A DNA stretch of 64,000 bases from Sporocytophaga myxococcoides DSM 11118 (lineage in GTDB: Bacteria > Bacteroidota > Bacteroidia > Cytophagales > Cytophagaceae), in contig NZ_AUFX01000004.1 in the NCBI RefSeq assembly GCF_000426725.1, positions 434,001 through 498,000 of the forward strand, in the 5' to 3' direction. This document shows positions 18,814-28,800 of the stretch, in pieces; the stretch's first letter is position 1; every line of letters begins with the position of its first letter. Made by a program: the position numbers and the translations under genes. The notes below the pieces were generated by a model that ran no database searches, was not told the DNA's origin, and saw nothing but the letters and a program-made list of their open reading frames with translations.

Positions 18814-21800
18814 TTAATTCTTTACCATCTTCAAATGATACGTCTTCCCATTTACAACAACCTTTAGAAGATACATACCAGAGCTTAAGGAAGCTCCGAT
18901 TTCAACTTTATCTTCAATACCAAGGTTCTCAATAGTTTCAACTATCATACCAGACAAGTCCACTACATATACAGAATAACTGCTGCTGTAAGGAGAAACA
19001 ACAGATAGCTGAGATGATTTTTGAAATGGGTTTGGAACAAGGCTTAACCTCGTCTGATCTTCATTAGAAATATAAACAATTTTACTTAATTCATGAGAAC
19101 CATCTATATCAACCTGTTTCAATCGATAATAAAACAAACCGTTTACAGGATAACTATCCTCGAATGTGTAATATATTACCGATGAACTTGTACCTGCTGC
19201 ATGAACCTGGCCAATTGCGTTAAAGTCTGTTCCGTTAGTTGATCTCTGGATTTCAAAGTAACTGCTGTTTTCCTCCGATGCAGTAATCCAGCTTAAAGAA
19301 GTCATATTGTTTTCACGTATTCCTTTAAACTCCAACAATCTTACAGGAGTCGTCATACATCCAGCACCGGTAGTTGCAATGACTGGAAGCCTGCTGCAGT
19401 TGTTTCCTGTTGAAATTTTCCAGTCATAGAAATACATGTAATCGTCAGTATCATTATTCCCGCCTGCTGAACCAGTAATAGATACTATTCCTGATGGATT
19501 TGAAACATATGGGTAACCTGCCCCTGTTGAATTCCAGAGTATATCGGCATTGATTCCCAGTGAAGAAACTTTCATTCTTAGATTTGGCCCCCAAGCTGCT
19601 TTAATGTCAAACCCTGTAAAATTAAAAGTAATCAGGCTATTGGCCATAGCCATTGTAATGTTTACAGGGTCCGAAGTAAACGTTTTAGCAGGAGTAAATG
19701 AATTTCCTGAGTTATTCAAAATTTCCACAGTGATAGTCGCAGACTTATTTTCATTAATATTTCCAAGAGGCACCTTGAAAGAATGAAGAGTAAAGTCACT
19801 AGTAACAGTAAACAGCATCATATTGGTTGCACTTACTCCCCAGTTAGTTCCAGAACCCAGAGATGTAACCTGTCCTACACTTCCTGTAGTGCTGCTCATG
19901 TCCTGTACATAGTAAGTTCCGGCAGCTGGCGCATTATAGGTAGTTACGCCTGTAGCCAGAGGAGTGGTAGAAGTTGAAGTTGCATACCAGTTGTATGGTC
20001 CCCCCGTAGCACTTGCAATGGAAAGATTAATAGGAGCAGTAGATGCACAACCATCAACTGCAATCGGAAGGCTCGATGTAATAGTAATACTAGACTCAGT
20101 AAAAGCGCAACCGGATATACTTGCTGTAATTTTATACACTCCCGCTTTTCGTACATTAAGTAAAGTTTTCGCTTCTTCACCCGTAATACTATTACCATCC
20201 AGACTCCATTGCCAGGTAGTTGACGCGGGGAATGCTGCACCATTAGAAACTGTGAGATCAACAGAAGACGGATTACACAAATTAATCGGGCCAGTTGGTG
20301 ATATTACAGGTAAAGGCAATGTGCTGCTGATTATAATAGTATCTGATTTGGTACAAGTCACTGCATTTGCAGCATCCAAAGAATCTCGTATGACAACATA
20401 AGTACCTGCTCCGTTTGCAGCTGTCACTGAATATTTATTATCAGCTGCATTACTACTATTATTAACCAGAACGGATGCTGCCGGACTAATTTTTTTCCAT
20501 GTAAATCTAATAGAGCTACCTCCAGATGTATTTGAGTTCAGCTGAAAAGGAAATGAAGAGCCGCATGTGTTTATGTCAGCACCAAGTGAAGGGATAGAAC
20601 AAGTTGGTGGATTGCCACAAAACTTATTTGTATCAATGGGAGCTACTCTTGAGTTAATAAAACCAAGTGCACCAACTAATCCAGCGTTGTAATCAATTCC
20701 AACCTCCGAATTAACATAATCGTCTCTATTGTCATTATATGTACCATCGCGTTTGCCGCCAACCAAGGCTCCCAATTGCTGATTTTTTATCGGTATCGTC
20801 AGACTATTATCAGTATTGGCTGGGTTGTCATCTCTCAGATAAGCATTCCGATGGTGAGGTTTTAATGGTGAAATATATCCCGTACCTCCAGGAACAAACC
20901 CTACTATATAAGATCTCTTATTAGCGTTCCCTCCCATTATATAATCAATGTCTGCATATAGCTTTGCCAAAACTGGTGCAGTATAATTGTTATTTAGTTT
21001 GCAGTATAAAGCTATCAGAAAAGAAGAATTAGCATTATAACGCAGCGCTCCCCAACCTCCTCCATATGCATTATAAACTCCCAGACCATTTCTGCTCCCA
21101 TTAGCCAGAAAGTGGCCTGTTATCCGATTATTAAAAGTTGTCAACGAAGTCGCGTCTCCTAGTACTGCCAAGTTATATAAGGCAATTTCCCCGGTATTTG
21201 CATAATCAAAAGTATAGCCCATGTTTGGAGTAATTGGGCCCTGACTAATTGCTTCAGTTCTGTAAGCAACATTTCCTGTAGCCCAATACAATTCAGCACA
21301 TAAAGTAGCAAAATCGTCCTTCCAGTTTGTTTTGGCACCATACTGGCCTCCTCCTGCAGAACCAACAGTACCAGGATTAGCCTTTGCATAATTATAGGCA
21401 TAGACAGCATGCTGGAGGCAAGTTGCTGCAAAAGTTGCATCAAACTTTTTATACACTCTGGACATCAAAGCTAATGTGGCTCCACAAAAAGACGGCATAG
21501 AAGCATCTTGAGGATTTTTATATATTGGTCTTGGTTGCCCACCATTATTTACATCATTGGTCTGCATTTTAACAGCAGTCTCCCACCTGCAATGATCCCC
21601 GGGGCACCCTCCCTTCCCAATTTGGTAATAAAAAGTAGTTGAATTTGGAATACATTTTATAAGAAACTCTGCTTCATGCTTCATCTCATCCAATACATCC
21701 GGAATACAATTCGGATCATGTGCATTGTCTTCAAAGTTCCATTTATTTGCTGCCTTGTAGCCTTGGTAATCAAAAGAATATCTGTCGTCATAACCGGTTT

Positions 21801-22128
21801 TAAATTCTGCATAACCTTTGAGAAGCAAATAAGCGGAGTAATACTGAGTTTGCCCGAACTTTACATGATCTCCGCAATCATGCCAACCTCCAGAAAGATC
21901 ATATGCTCCATCTGCATCGGCAATAAACGCTCTTCCTCTTAATGCTGCAGGAACGCCTGTAGGTAGATGATTGTATAAAAGCCAATTGTTCTCTCCTGAC
22001 CTTTGTGCACCATAAAACCTCGTGGTCATCCATAATGCTTTTTGATAATCTGCATTTGTGAGAGTTTGGGAAAACACTGTCTGACTGAGAAGGGTGAGGA
22101 TAAATAAAACTTGAGAAATCTTTTTCAT
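18814..22128 (-). CDS. GH9 cellulase with Ig-like modules and T9SS sorting domain
   Basis: 1104 residues. Signal peptide 1-20 (MKKISQVLFILTLLSQTVFS). A GH9 domain spans about 25-500: catalytic base region DLSGGWHDCGDHVKFG (Asp84/Asp87), the PHHRNAY histidine motif near 428, and the proton-donor motif NSEVGIDYNAGLVGALG near 480. Then come Ig-like/PKD-like modules (about 515-740), a beta-rich domain (about 750-920) and an FnIII-like segment. The type A T9SS C-terminal domain starts at LVPNPFQKSS. It should act as an extracellular or cell-surface endoglucanase. The accessory region is strikingly similar to that of the GH8 enzyme at 55.5-58.5 kb. Confidence 0.96.
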   Translation of the reverse strand: MKKISQVLFILTLLSQTVFSQTLTNADYQKALWMTTRFYGAQRSGENNWLLYNHLPTGVPAALRGRAFIADADGAYDLSGGWHDCGDHVKFGQTQYYSAYLLLKGYAEFKTGYDDRYSFDYQGYKAANKWNFEDNAHDPNCIPDVLDEMKHEAEFLIKCIPNSTTFYYQIGKGGCPGDHCRWETAVKMQTNDVNNGGQPRPIYKNPQDASMPSFCGATLALMSRVYKKFDATFAATCLQHAVYAYNYAKANPGTVGSAGGGQYGAKTNWKDDFATLCAELYWATGNVAYRTEAISQGPITPNMGYTFDYANTGEIALYNLAVLGDATSLTTFNNRITGHFLANGSRNGLGVYNAYGGGWGALRYNANSSFLIALYCKLNNNYTAPVLAKLYADIDYIMGGNANKRSYIVGFVPGGTGYISPLKPHHRNAYLRDDNPANTDNSLTIPIKNQQLGALVGGKRDGTYNDNRDDYVNSEVGIDYNAGLVGALGFINSRVAPIDTNKFCGNPPTCSIPSLGADINTCGSSFPFQLNSNTSGGSSIRFTWKKISPAASVLVNNSSNAADNKYSVTAANGAGTYVVIRDSLDAANAVTCTKSDTIIISSTLPLPVISPTGPINLCNPSSVDLTVSNGAAFPASTTWQWSLDGNSITGEEAKTLLNVRKAGVYKITASISGCAFTESSITITSSLPIAVDGCASTAPINLSIASATGGPYNWYATSTSTTPLATGVTTYNAPAAGTYYVQDMSSTTGSVGQVTSLGSGTNWGVSATNMMLFTVTSDFTLHSFKVPLGNINENKSATITVEILNNSGNSFTPAKTFTSDPVNITMAMANSLITFNFTGFDIKAAWGPNLRMKVSSLGINADILWNSTGAGYPYVSNPSGIVSITGSAGGNNDTDDYMYFYDWKISTGNNCSRLPVIATTGAGCMTTPVRLLEFKGIRENNMTSLSWITASEENSSYFEIQRSTNGTDFNAIGQVHAAGTSSSVIYYTFEDSYPVNGLFYYRLKQVDIDGSHELSKIVYISNEDQTRLSLVPNPFQKSSQLSVVSPYSSSYSVYVVDLSGMIVETIENLGIEDKVEIGASLSSGMYLLKVVVNGKTYHLKMVKN

Positions 22129-22388
22129 TAGCTGACAACTCTATAATCTATGAATTTACTAATAAAAAATTGCACTCAAAACGGGCTTGAGCACCCATTC
22201 AAAATCAACCATGTAATAAATCTTTAATGTTTTTTAATTTTTCACCTCTAATAGTTTACTACTATGTACAGAAACGCAACACTAATATTATATCCAATTG
22301 AATCTCAAAAGAATAGTAAAATCAAATTTTGCCTTAGATAAATCATATCACCAGACATAAAAAGATAAATTTAGCTGCTTAAAAGCAA
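22129..22388. other. intergenic region at the left edge of the accessory element
   Basis: About 260 bases of AT-rich DNA between the GH9 start and the terminator of the accessory gene cluster. It must contain the GH9 promoter. I see no ORF, no RNA gene and no recognisable attachment site. Confidence 0.45.
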
Positions 22389-22423
22389 AAGTGCTTTCCC
22401 TCGTTCTTCGAGAAAAAGCACTT
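22389..22423 (-). terminator. terminator ending the accessory minus-strand gene series
   Basis: Minus strand: outer arms AAGTGCTTT / AAAGCACTT and inner CTCG / CGAG form a two-part stem, followed by TTGCTTTT. It lies about 47 bases after the last gene of the accessory cluster. Confidence 0.75.
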
Positions 22424-22469
22424 AAACTTGCGGCGAACCAAAAAAAATGAAAAAAATCTGTACTGTGAG

Positions 22470-23108
22470 CTACTTTAAAAAACAATAATTAACATCTCTG
22501 CCAGCAATGTTTGAAAAATTGGGCCTCTGATAGGCAAAATTCGGGAACAAACAATAACACGTTCCTTTAGGTTGAAAATACTTTACAGATACATGATCCA
22601 ATGGCATATCCATTTTCTGAATTTTTTCAAGATAAGAATCATAGACACGTGAGTGTACTCCATAACAATGCAAGCAGTCTGCATTTGTAATCCTGAAAAT
22701 TCTGAAATTTACCTTTTCGGGGATCTCTTTGTGACAACATCCCAGCTGGAAAAATTCCCAGTCATCTGGTATCGTTGATTTATAGTCATCAAAGATTTCA
22801 TTTACCTGAGGATGAAACTCCACATCATCTTCTAATATTAATATCTTATCATAACCCTTTGCTTTAGCATCCAGAAGTATCAGTTCTGTTGTCTTCATCA
22901 ACCCAGCGGCTCCAAGGTTCCAGGCAATAGGGTCGATATTTCCGGGATTATGATACACAATATTATCTTTCCTGCCATTGATGGCAGGAAAGATTTCAGG
23001 AGTAAGTCCAACTGCTTTGCATTCCAGCAAAGACAACTCTTTTCTATCAACCCTTTCAGGGAGATTGATCAGATAACAGTGATCGAAAAATTCAGCTAGC
23101 ATCTGCAA
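22470..23108 (-). CDS. GT25-type glycosyltransferase, fibre-associated copy 1
   Basis: 212 residues, with no signal peptide or membrane segment. It opens with FFDHCYLINLPERVDRK (GT25 nucleotide-sugar signature) and has KILILEDDVEFH near residue 90, the acidic DxD-like motif. The C-terminus FAYQRPNFSNIAGRDVNY is almost the same as in the second copy at 42.2-42.8 kb. It belongs to the LPS/collagen-type GT25 family. It starts 28 bases after the 891-residue fibre-like gene, so glycosylation of that protein is a plausible but untested role. An alternative Met two codons downstream is possible. Confidence 0.85.
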   Translation of the reverse strand: MQMLAEFFDHCYLINLPERVDRKELSLLECKAVGLTPEIFPAINGRKDNIVYHNPGNIDPIAWNLGAAGLMKTTELILLDAKAKGYDKILILEDDVEFHPQVNEIFDDYKSTIPDDWEFFQLGCCHKEIPEKVNFRIFRITNADCLHCYGVHSRVYDSYLEKIQKMDMPLDHVSVKYFQPKGTCYCLFPNFAYQRPNFSNIAGRDVNYCFLK

Positions 23109-23136
23109 GAATATTTATTCATGTACTATTGCTTAA

Positions 23137-25812
23137 CTAAACCGCATACTCTTTCACAATGACAGCATTGATATAACCTGTTGTATTTCCACCAGTAGTG
23201 TCGGCAGCTACATTGATTACGATCTGCCCTGTTCCGTCAGGTACAACCTTGTCAAAACTTACAGTAGTATTGGTATTGCCATAGCATTCCAGATTTTTAG
23301 CCACGCCGCCTATCGTATAAATAGTTCCTTTAGGGGCAGTAGATCCTGAAGTAGCTCTGCTACCGTAGATGATAATATCATAGACCTTGGTTGGATCACC
23401 TTTAAAGGTCAAATTACGCGCATTCGGAGATGATACATAGAAATAGCTTTTCATAATATCCGTAGGAATACTATAGCCTGTTCCGGAATCCGGAGATGCT
23501 CCGGTTACCCCATTAATTGCGAATGATACAGGGAATACAACACATCCTGAGCTTGCGCCTGCTATATTGTTGAGTGCAAACGGACTACCGGAAGTATAGT
23601 TCGTTGTTACATAATTCCATGTAGTATCTGTGGTTGTAGCAGATGTTCCCAAGTCAATCTTGATCGTTTGAAGAAGCGTTGGACCGGTTGGTTCTGGTTC
23701 TTCTGGCTCTTCCACATACTCTGTTAATTTATGAAGTGTAACTACACCAGCGTTGTCTATAGTCTCATACCATAGAGAACCATCAGGAGAAACTTTGCTG
23801 ACAGTAGCATTTGGATAGGTACCATCAAAGACTTTATCAATATCTCCTGAAACTTCAAAGCGGAGATCATTTTGAGGGTCGAGGAATTTTACGTTTGAAA
23901 CACATACTCCAAAATGAATGCAGCTTGTGCCAAAGGCAAATTCATTGCCTGAACAGCCGGTGGACAGCACGATGTGATTTCCGCGAATAATATTATAAAG
24001 ATTCTCTTTACCTACATAATTATAATTACATGTATTCTCAGGGAGATCTGTTTCAAATTTAATGTTATAGCATCCAGATGAAACTTCATTATGCGAAGCG
24101 CCATTGTCAAAGGTTATCATTGTACACCCAGTGCCAATCTTATTATAATTGTTGTTTTCAGGCATTGAAATATTAAAACAATTATATTCAATTATATTTC
24201 CATTGCCATTAATAGAGATATAACTCCCTCCACCAATATGATTATTTAAACCACTAATTACAGAGTTTGAAATTCCAGACAAATAATTATACGAACCATT
24301 TTCTATACCAGACATAGTCCCACTAAACTCATTAGAAGAACTATCTGTAAGAGATAATGCCGCTCCTTTTACTTTGTTATAACTCGAGCGTTCAAATGTA
24401 GAATTATTACACTCTTTCACGACATTCCTTGAACTCTGATCAAAAGAGACATTGGTACAATCTCCCTCCAAAGTATTATGTTGGGAATCTGCCAAAAATG
24501 AATTATCAGAACATTGCATTCCCAGGTTATTATAGGGAGATGTATGAAAATTATTATTGCTTGAGTTATCTCCAATCTCACAACTCTGTGAATTATGAAC
24601 AACCGAATTATAGGAACAATTAGACCCAATTTTTACATTCTTTGAACTATAACCTATATTGTTCCCAAACGAATCAGATCCAATCTCAGAATTATCGGAG
24701 CTATACTCGATTTTATTACCATAGCTTCCTCCATGTAAGGTACAATTTGCTACCGAAGCTAATGTTGAATTATATGCACCACTCTCAATACAGTTACTTG
24801 TTGCAGAATAAACCAAAAATACATTGTTCACATTGCTTTTAATAGAATTATAACATGCACTATTACATACTACAACGTTATTGCAAGAGTCACCTATTAT
24901 GTTAGAATAAGCAGAGTTAAACAATAAAATATCACTGCTTTTATTTCCAATTATATTTCCATAAGACCCATATGCAAATGTTATATTTTTGGAGTCTTCA
25001 CCTATAGAATTACCATAACTGTGTAGTACAACAACATTATTATAACTTCCATCATTCATCCTACCTATAGAAATATCTTTTGAACTTGAATCGTTAAAAG
25101 TTAAATAATCCTCATATACGGAAAGATTAGCATTAATACTCACGCCCATCATGGATAAGGTAGTATTACAAGCCCATTTATTATTTGTATCGGTAACAAA
25201 AATAATTTGCCAATTATCGGAAGTGAAGGTAACACCAGAAGTATGCGATTTTACACATCTATAAAATAGCGAATTAAATAAAACTCCATCACCAACAGCA
25301 TAGGCATGAGAAGCCTGCCATGCAAGAGAAGCATTGGAAGCTGTATCCACCTGCCATCTCCTAAACCTCACATTCCTAAAATCATACCATGTCTCCAGAT
25401 TCCTATCGTAATCTTTTCTGTAAGTAATCTTACCTTCTCTAGAAGTAGTTCCATCTTCACATATCACATTACTCAAATCAAGAGCAATTACATCTTGAGG
25501 ATAACTTTCCGAATAAACAAAGCGTGAAACTGTAGAGCTTGTCAATGCATATAACAATAAATACTCCGTTGCACCTGTATTGACCACTGTAGTGTTGGAT
25601 ATAACATGTTTGGTCTGAAAAGGGATTCTGTATAAAGCTCCCTTTTTAAGACTATTTGCCGCCATCATGTTCCTGATATCACTGGCGTATACATTCAGAG
25701 AAGGCTCGCGTGCTCCTGCTTCCGCTATTGCATCTATCAGGGCTGAAAAATCTGTTTCCAATGGATTGTCACCATTCTGGAAACGGGCTTTTAAATCATT
25801 AAAATTTGCCAT
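23137..25812 (-). CDS. fibre-like beta-solenoid protein, long paralogue
   Basis: 891 residues, no signal peptide. Residues 1-70 are a helical N-terminus. Residues 70-200 contain a conserved module (CEDGTTSREGKITYRKD, then NLETWYDFRNVRFRRW) shared with the 579-residue paralogue. Residues about 230-650 are short repeats of 8-9 residues rich in N, S and G (NNIGYSSK, NVKIGSNCSY, NNLGMQCSD), predicted to stack as a beta-solenoid. An acidic linker (EEPEEPEPTG) then leads to a C-terminal domain of about 170 residues that also ends the SGNH hydrolase at 48.0-49.6 kb. Tail-fibre or adhesin role is inferred from architecture. Confidence 0.75.
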   Translation of the reverse strand: MANFNDLKARFQNGDNPLETDFSALIDAIAEAGAREPSLNVYASDIRNMMAANSLKKGALYRIPFQTKHVISNTTVVNTGATEYLLLYALTSSTVSRFVYSESYPQDVIALDLSNVICEDGTTSREGKITYRKDYDRNLETWYDFRNVRFRRWQVDTASNASLAWQASHAYAVGDGVLFNSLFYRCVKSHTSGVTFTSDNWQIIFVTDTNNKWACNTTLSMMGVSINANLSVYEDYLTFNDSSSKDISIGRMNDGSYNNVVVLHSYGNSIGEDSKNITFAYGSYGNIIGNKSSDILLFNSAYSNIIGDSCNNVVVCNSACYNSIKSNVNNVFLVYSATSNCIESGAYNSTLASVANCTLHGGSYGNKIEYSSDNSEIGSDSFGNNIGYSSKNVKIGSNCSYNSVVHNSQSCEIGDNSSNNNFHTSPYNNLGMQCSDNSFLADSQHNTLEGDCTNVSFDQSSRNVVKECNNSTFERSSYNKVKGAALSLTDSSSNEFSGTMSGIENGSYNYLSGISNSVISGLNNHIGGGSYISINGNGNIIEYNCFNISMPENNNYNKIGTGCTMITFDNGASHNEVSSGCYNIKFETDLPENTCNYNYVGKENLYNIIRGNHIVLSTGCSGNEFAFGTSCIHFGVCVSNVKFLDPQNDLRFEVSGDIDKVFDGTYPNATVSKVSPDGSLWYETIDNAGVVTLHKLTEYVEEPEEPEPTGPTLLQTIKIDLGTSATTTDTTWNYVTTNYTSGSPFALNNIAGASSGCVVFPVSFAINGVTGASPDSGTGYSIPTDIMKSYFYVSSPNARNLTFKGDPTKVYDIIIYGSRATSGSTAPKGTIYTIGGVAKNLECYGNTNTTVSFDKVVPDGTGQIVINVAADTTGGNTTGYINAVIVKEYAV

Positions 25813-25828
25813 AATTCAAAAAAGTTTA

Positions 25829-28800
25829 TTAATACAGATTGTATTTATTATTGATATAGTTAAAAATGTCTTCTACTTCGTGATCATTCAACGCTCGGTT
25901 GTAGACAATGATCTCTGCAATGCTTCCTTTCATAAAGGCTCCTGAAGTAAACACTCCTGCGCTTCTGGAAGCGCCTATGTAGAACAGATCTCCTGAGGTA
26001 TTAGGAACTGTTGTATCTGCAGATACTGAATTTTCAGTCAAGGAGGTATTATTCAGAAATGCCTGGTATTGGCCGTAATTAGCACCTTGAGCGTTTCTGA
26101 AAGAAACAGCATTGAATTCATCAAGAGCAGTTAATCCATTACTAAAAGTTCTGTATCCATTGTTGAAGCTTACTTTAAGGCTATCATTGGCTGCATAGAT
26201 TCTTGTTTTGGCATTTGTTCCTGCTGCATCACCGATGTACAATACAGTCCTATCACCGGCTGCTGATGCTTCAGCTACAAAGAAAATTGTAGATGCTTTT
26301 GAACCTGTAATATCTATAGAATCACTTGAAACAAGATATTGACTTCCCGCGAACTCAACAGCTGGATATCCACTACCTGCATCTTCCCTGTAAACAGGAT
26401 TATTCAACGGGTCTACTTCAACAGCATGATTTCTATTCAAAGATCTGTCCTGCCATTCGGCAACAGGATCACCGTCTTCCAGTCCTTCCAGCTTATCCGC
26501 AGAAAGCCACAGAGAGAGTCCTTCATACTGTGAAGGCAAAATCTCGTTCTGAATGGTGAGTGCCTTTTCTTCAGTATTTAAAAGTCCTGATGCGTTTTCA
26601 ACATCCACTTTATACCTGTGATAGACATTGCTATCTTCATCATCAAGCTTTTCAAGTGTTCCCGCATTGAATGTAATTTCTGCATCATTCGTTTTGACTT
26701 CATGGATTTTATTCCAGTTACCTGAGTCGGTCATCTTATACAGATAATACTTCCCATTGTGCGTTGTCTTCGACCATTTTAGCGTAACATCGATTAGCTG
26801 TGTTTCCGTAATTTCAGCTGCTTCAAAAGAAAGCTCCGGAGCCGCTGGATTTACCACATCAATGACACTGGCAAGAATCAGACCGGAAGCTTCGGATGGC
26901 ACCAATTCTTCTTCATCAGATTCATTGAGGATGTTTCGCAAAGCTACAATACGGTAATAGATGTTTTCACCGAATGGTGGGAAATCAAGATTTGTAAAGG
27001 TATCCTCCAACTGATCTGTTGCATTGATCTCTGCAGCAAGATCCATCGTTCTAACCGAAGTTGCTTTACCTCTGTCGGTTGTTCTGTAAATTCTGAATGC
27101 AGTTATATTCTCAGCTTCCAGATAAGGGTTTACTGTAAACCTCACTGCTGTTGATTCCCCGATAACAGGATTCTCTGGCCGACTAAACACTCCCGTTACA
27201 GCTGGTGCTGCAGGTGCATAAGCATCTATCAATCTTACAGGGCCCAGCATATCTGAACCACCTCCTTGTACAAGAGCATCCGTAATTTCTTTGACAAAGT
27301 AAAAATACCAAGACTCAGTTGCCGCACCGTCAATCTTATAATCTGTAAAGCGAACCTTATCTTCTCCCGGAAGTTTCACAACCATCGGATAGGGATCATA
27401 TTCAGCATCTTCTTTCGAAAGACGTTCGTCATTGCTGTTTCTGATTTTTGGTGGACGTTGAGAAGTTTGTTTCCCTTCTTTAATATGTGAATACAATACT
27501 GGCTGTTCAGTCAAAGGAACGAAGACGGATTCTATGGCTCTTCGTATAATGTCCTTTGCTTCTTCAATGTCGTAACTTCCTGCAAATGGATAAACAGGTA
27601 AAGCATTTGGATCCTGAGAAGGAATTCTGTAAGCTGGGTTATCCGGCTTTTGAAAACCATAACCATTCACCACCTCAAATCCTTCGCCACTTTCATCACT
27701 ATAAGTTTTTACATTTACCAGATTTCTCCACCTCTCTGCAGCAGTAGCCATAGTGTCATCGACTATTTCATTTAAGTCAATAAGAATTTGAGCAACTGTT
27801 TCACGCTTGTATAATACATCAAGAATCGATCTATGATTTCCTCTGTAAAAAACAAGAGCAAAAGGCTTTCTTCCATCCTCAACATTCATCGGAGTATCGA
27901 AGGTATAAGTTGATTTACCATAAAAATCAGGACGCGTTGCAAATGATGGTCCTTCTGGGTTCTCCGGTATTGCAGCTTTTATAATCCTTCTTCCTATAAC
28001 AGGAACAGGGGAACTGATGTAAGACGTCTGACCATTTCTTGCATCTACTGCCCTCGCAGCAAATACAGTAGTTCTCAGACTTTCATCACTGCCTGATGAG
28101 GGAACAAGGTTACTATTAACGAAATCACTGTCCCTTTCTGCATTCAGATAAAGTCTGTAGCCTGGGTGAAAGTTTACGAATACAGTACCCGTCTTAATTG
28201 GCTCATAGCCATTAATAGGATTATAGGTAGTAGGATCAACTTTAAAGTCAGCATCATAAACAGTAATTACGAGGTCAGCTCCACTGTTATTAATATTTAT
28301 TACCTGAAGCTCTTTCTTCTCAGCACTATCATTTTCCTTTTCTATTCTGACTACACCCTGATACCATTCAAAGTCAGGATCCGCATGTGCAGTTAGTGGA
28401 TTGCCGTCAAAAGTAATTGTGAACACACCTGTTCTCGATTCTTCAATTTCCGCCTCCACATTTACCTTCAATGAATCGTTATAGACCCATCCTTTATCCT
28501 TCTTTTCTTCAATTAGTGCAGGTTCGGCAATACCACCCATCAGGTAGTTTGTCTGATTTCCATCACTGTCAGTGACAAGTTCGGTATGCTCAGAAAAATA
28601 ATGAATAGCAACTTCCTTATTCAAAGTATAATTCCACGATTCCTTTTCAGCCATATTTCGAGGAACCAGGAACCTGTCTCCAACCTTAGGCAAGAAGCTC
28701 TTGATCGGAGAAATAATCGTATTATCATTATCTGGTTCCTCTATTGTTCTTTCTTCCTTTTTTGCAAGATAGAATACCGGTCCTTCACTTGAAAAATAAG

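Noticed and set aside
24000-25100. Possible CRISPR-like or tandem DNA repeat array
   Set aside because: The periodic pattern comes from degenerate 8-9-residue protein repeats; the DNA units vary and there are no conserved repeats with unique spacers.
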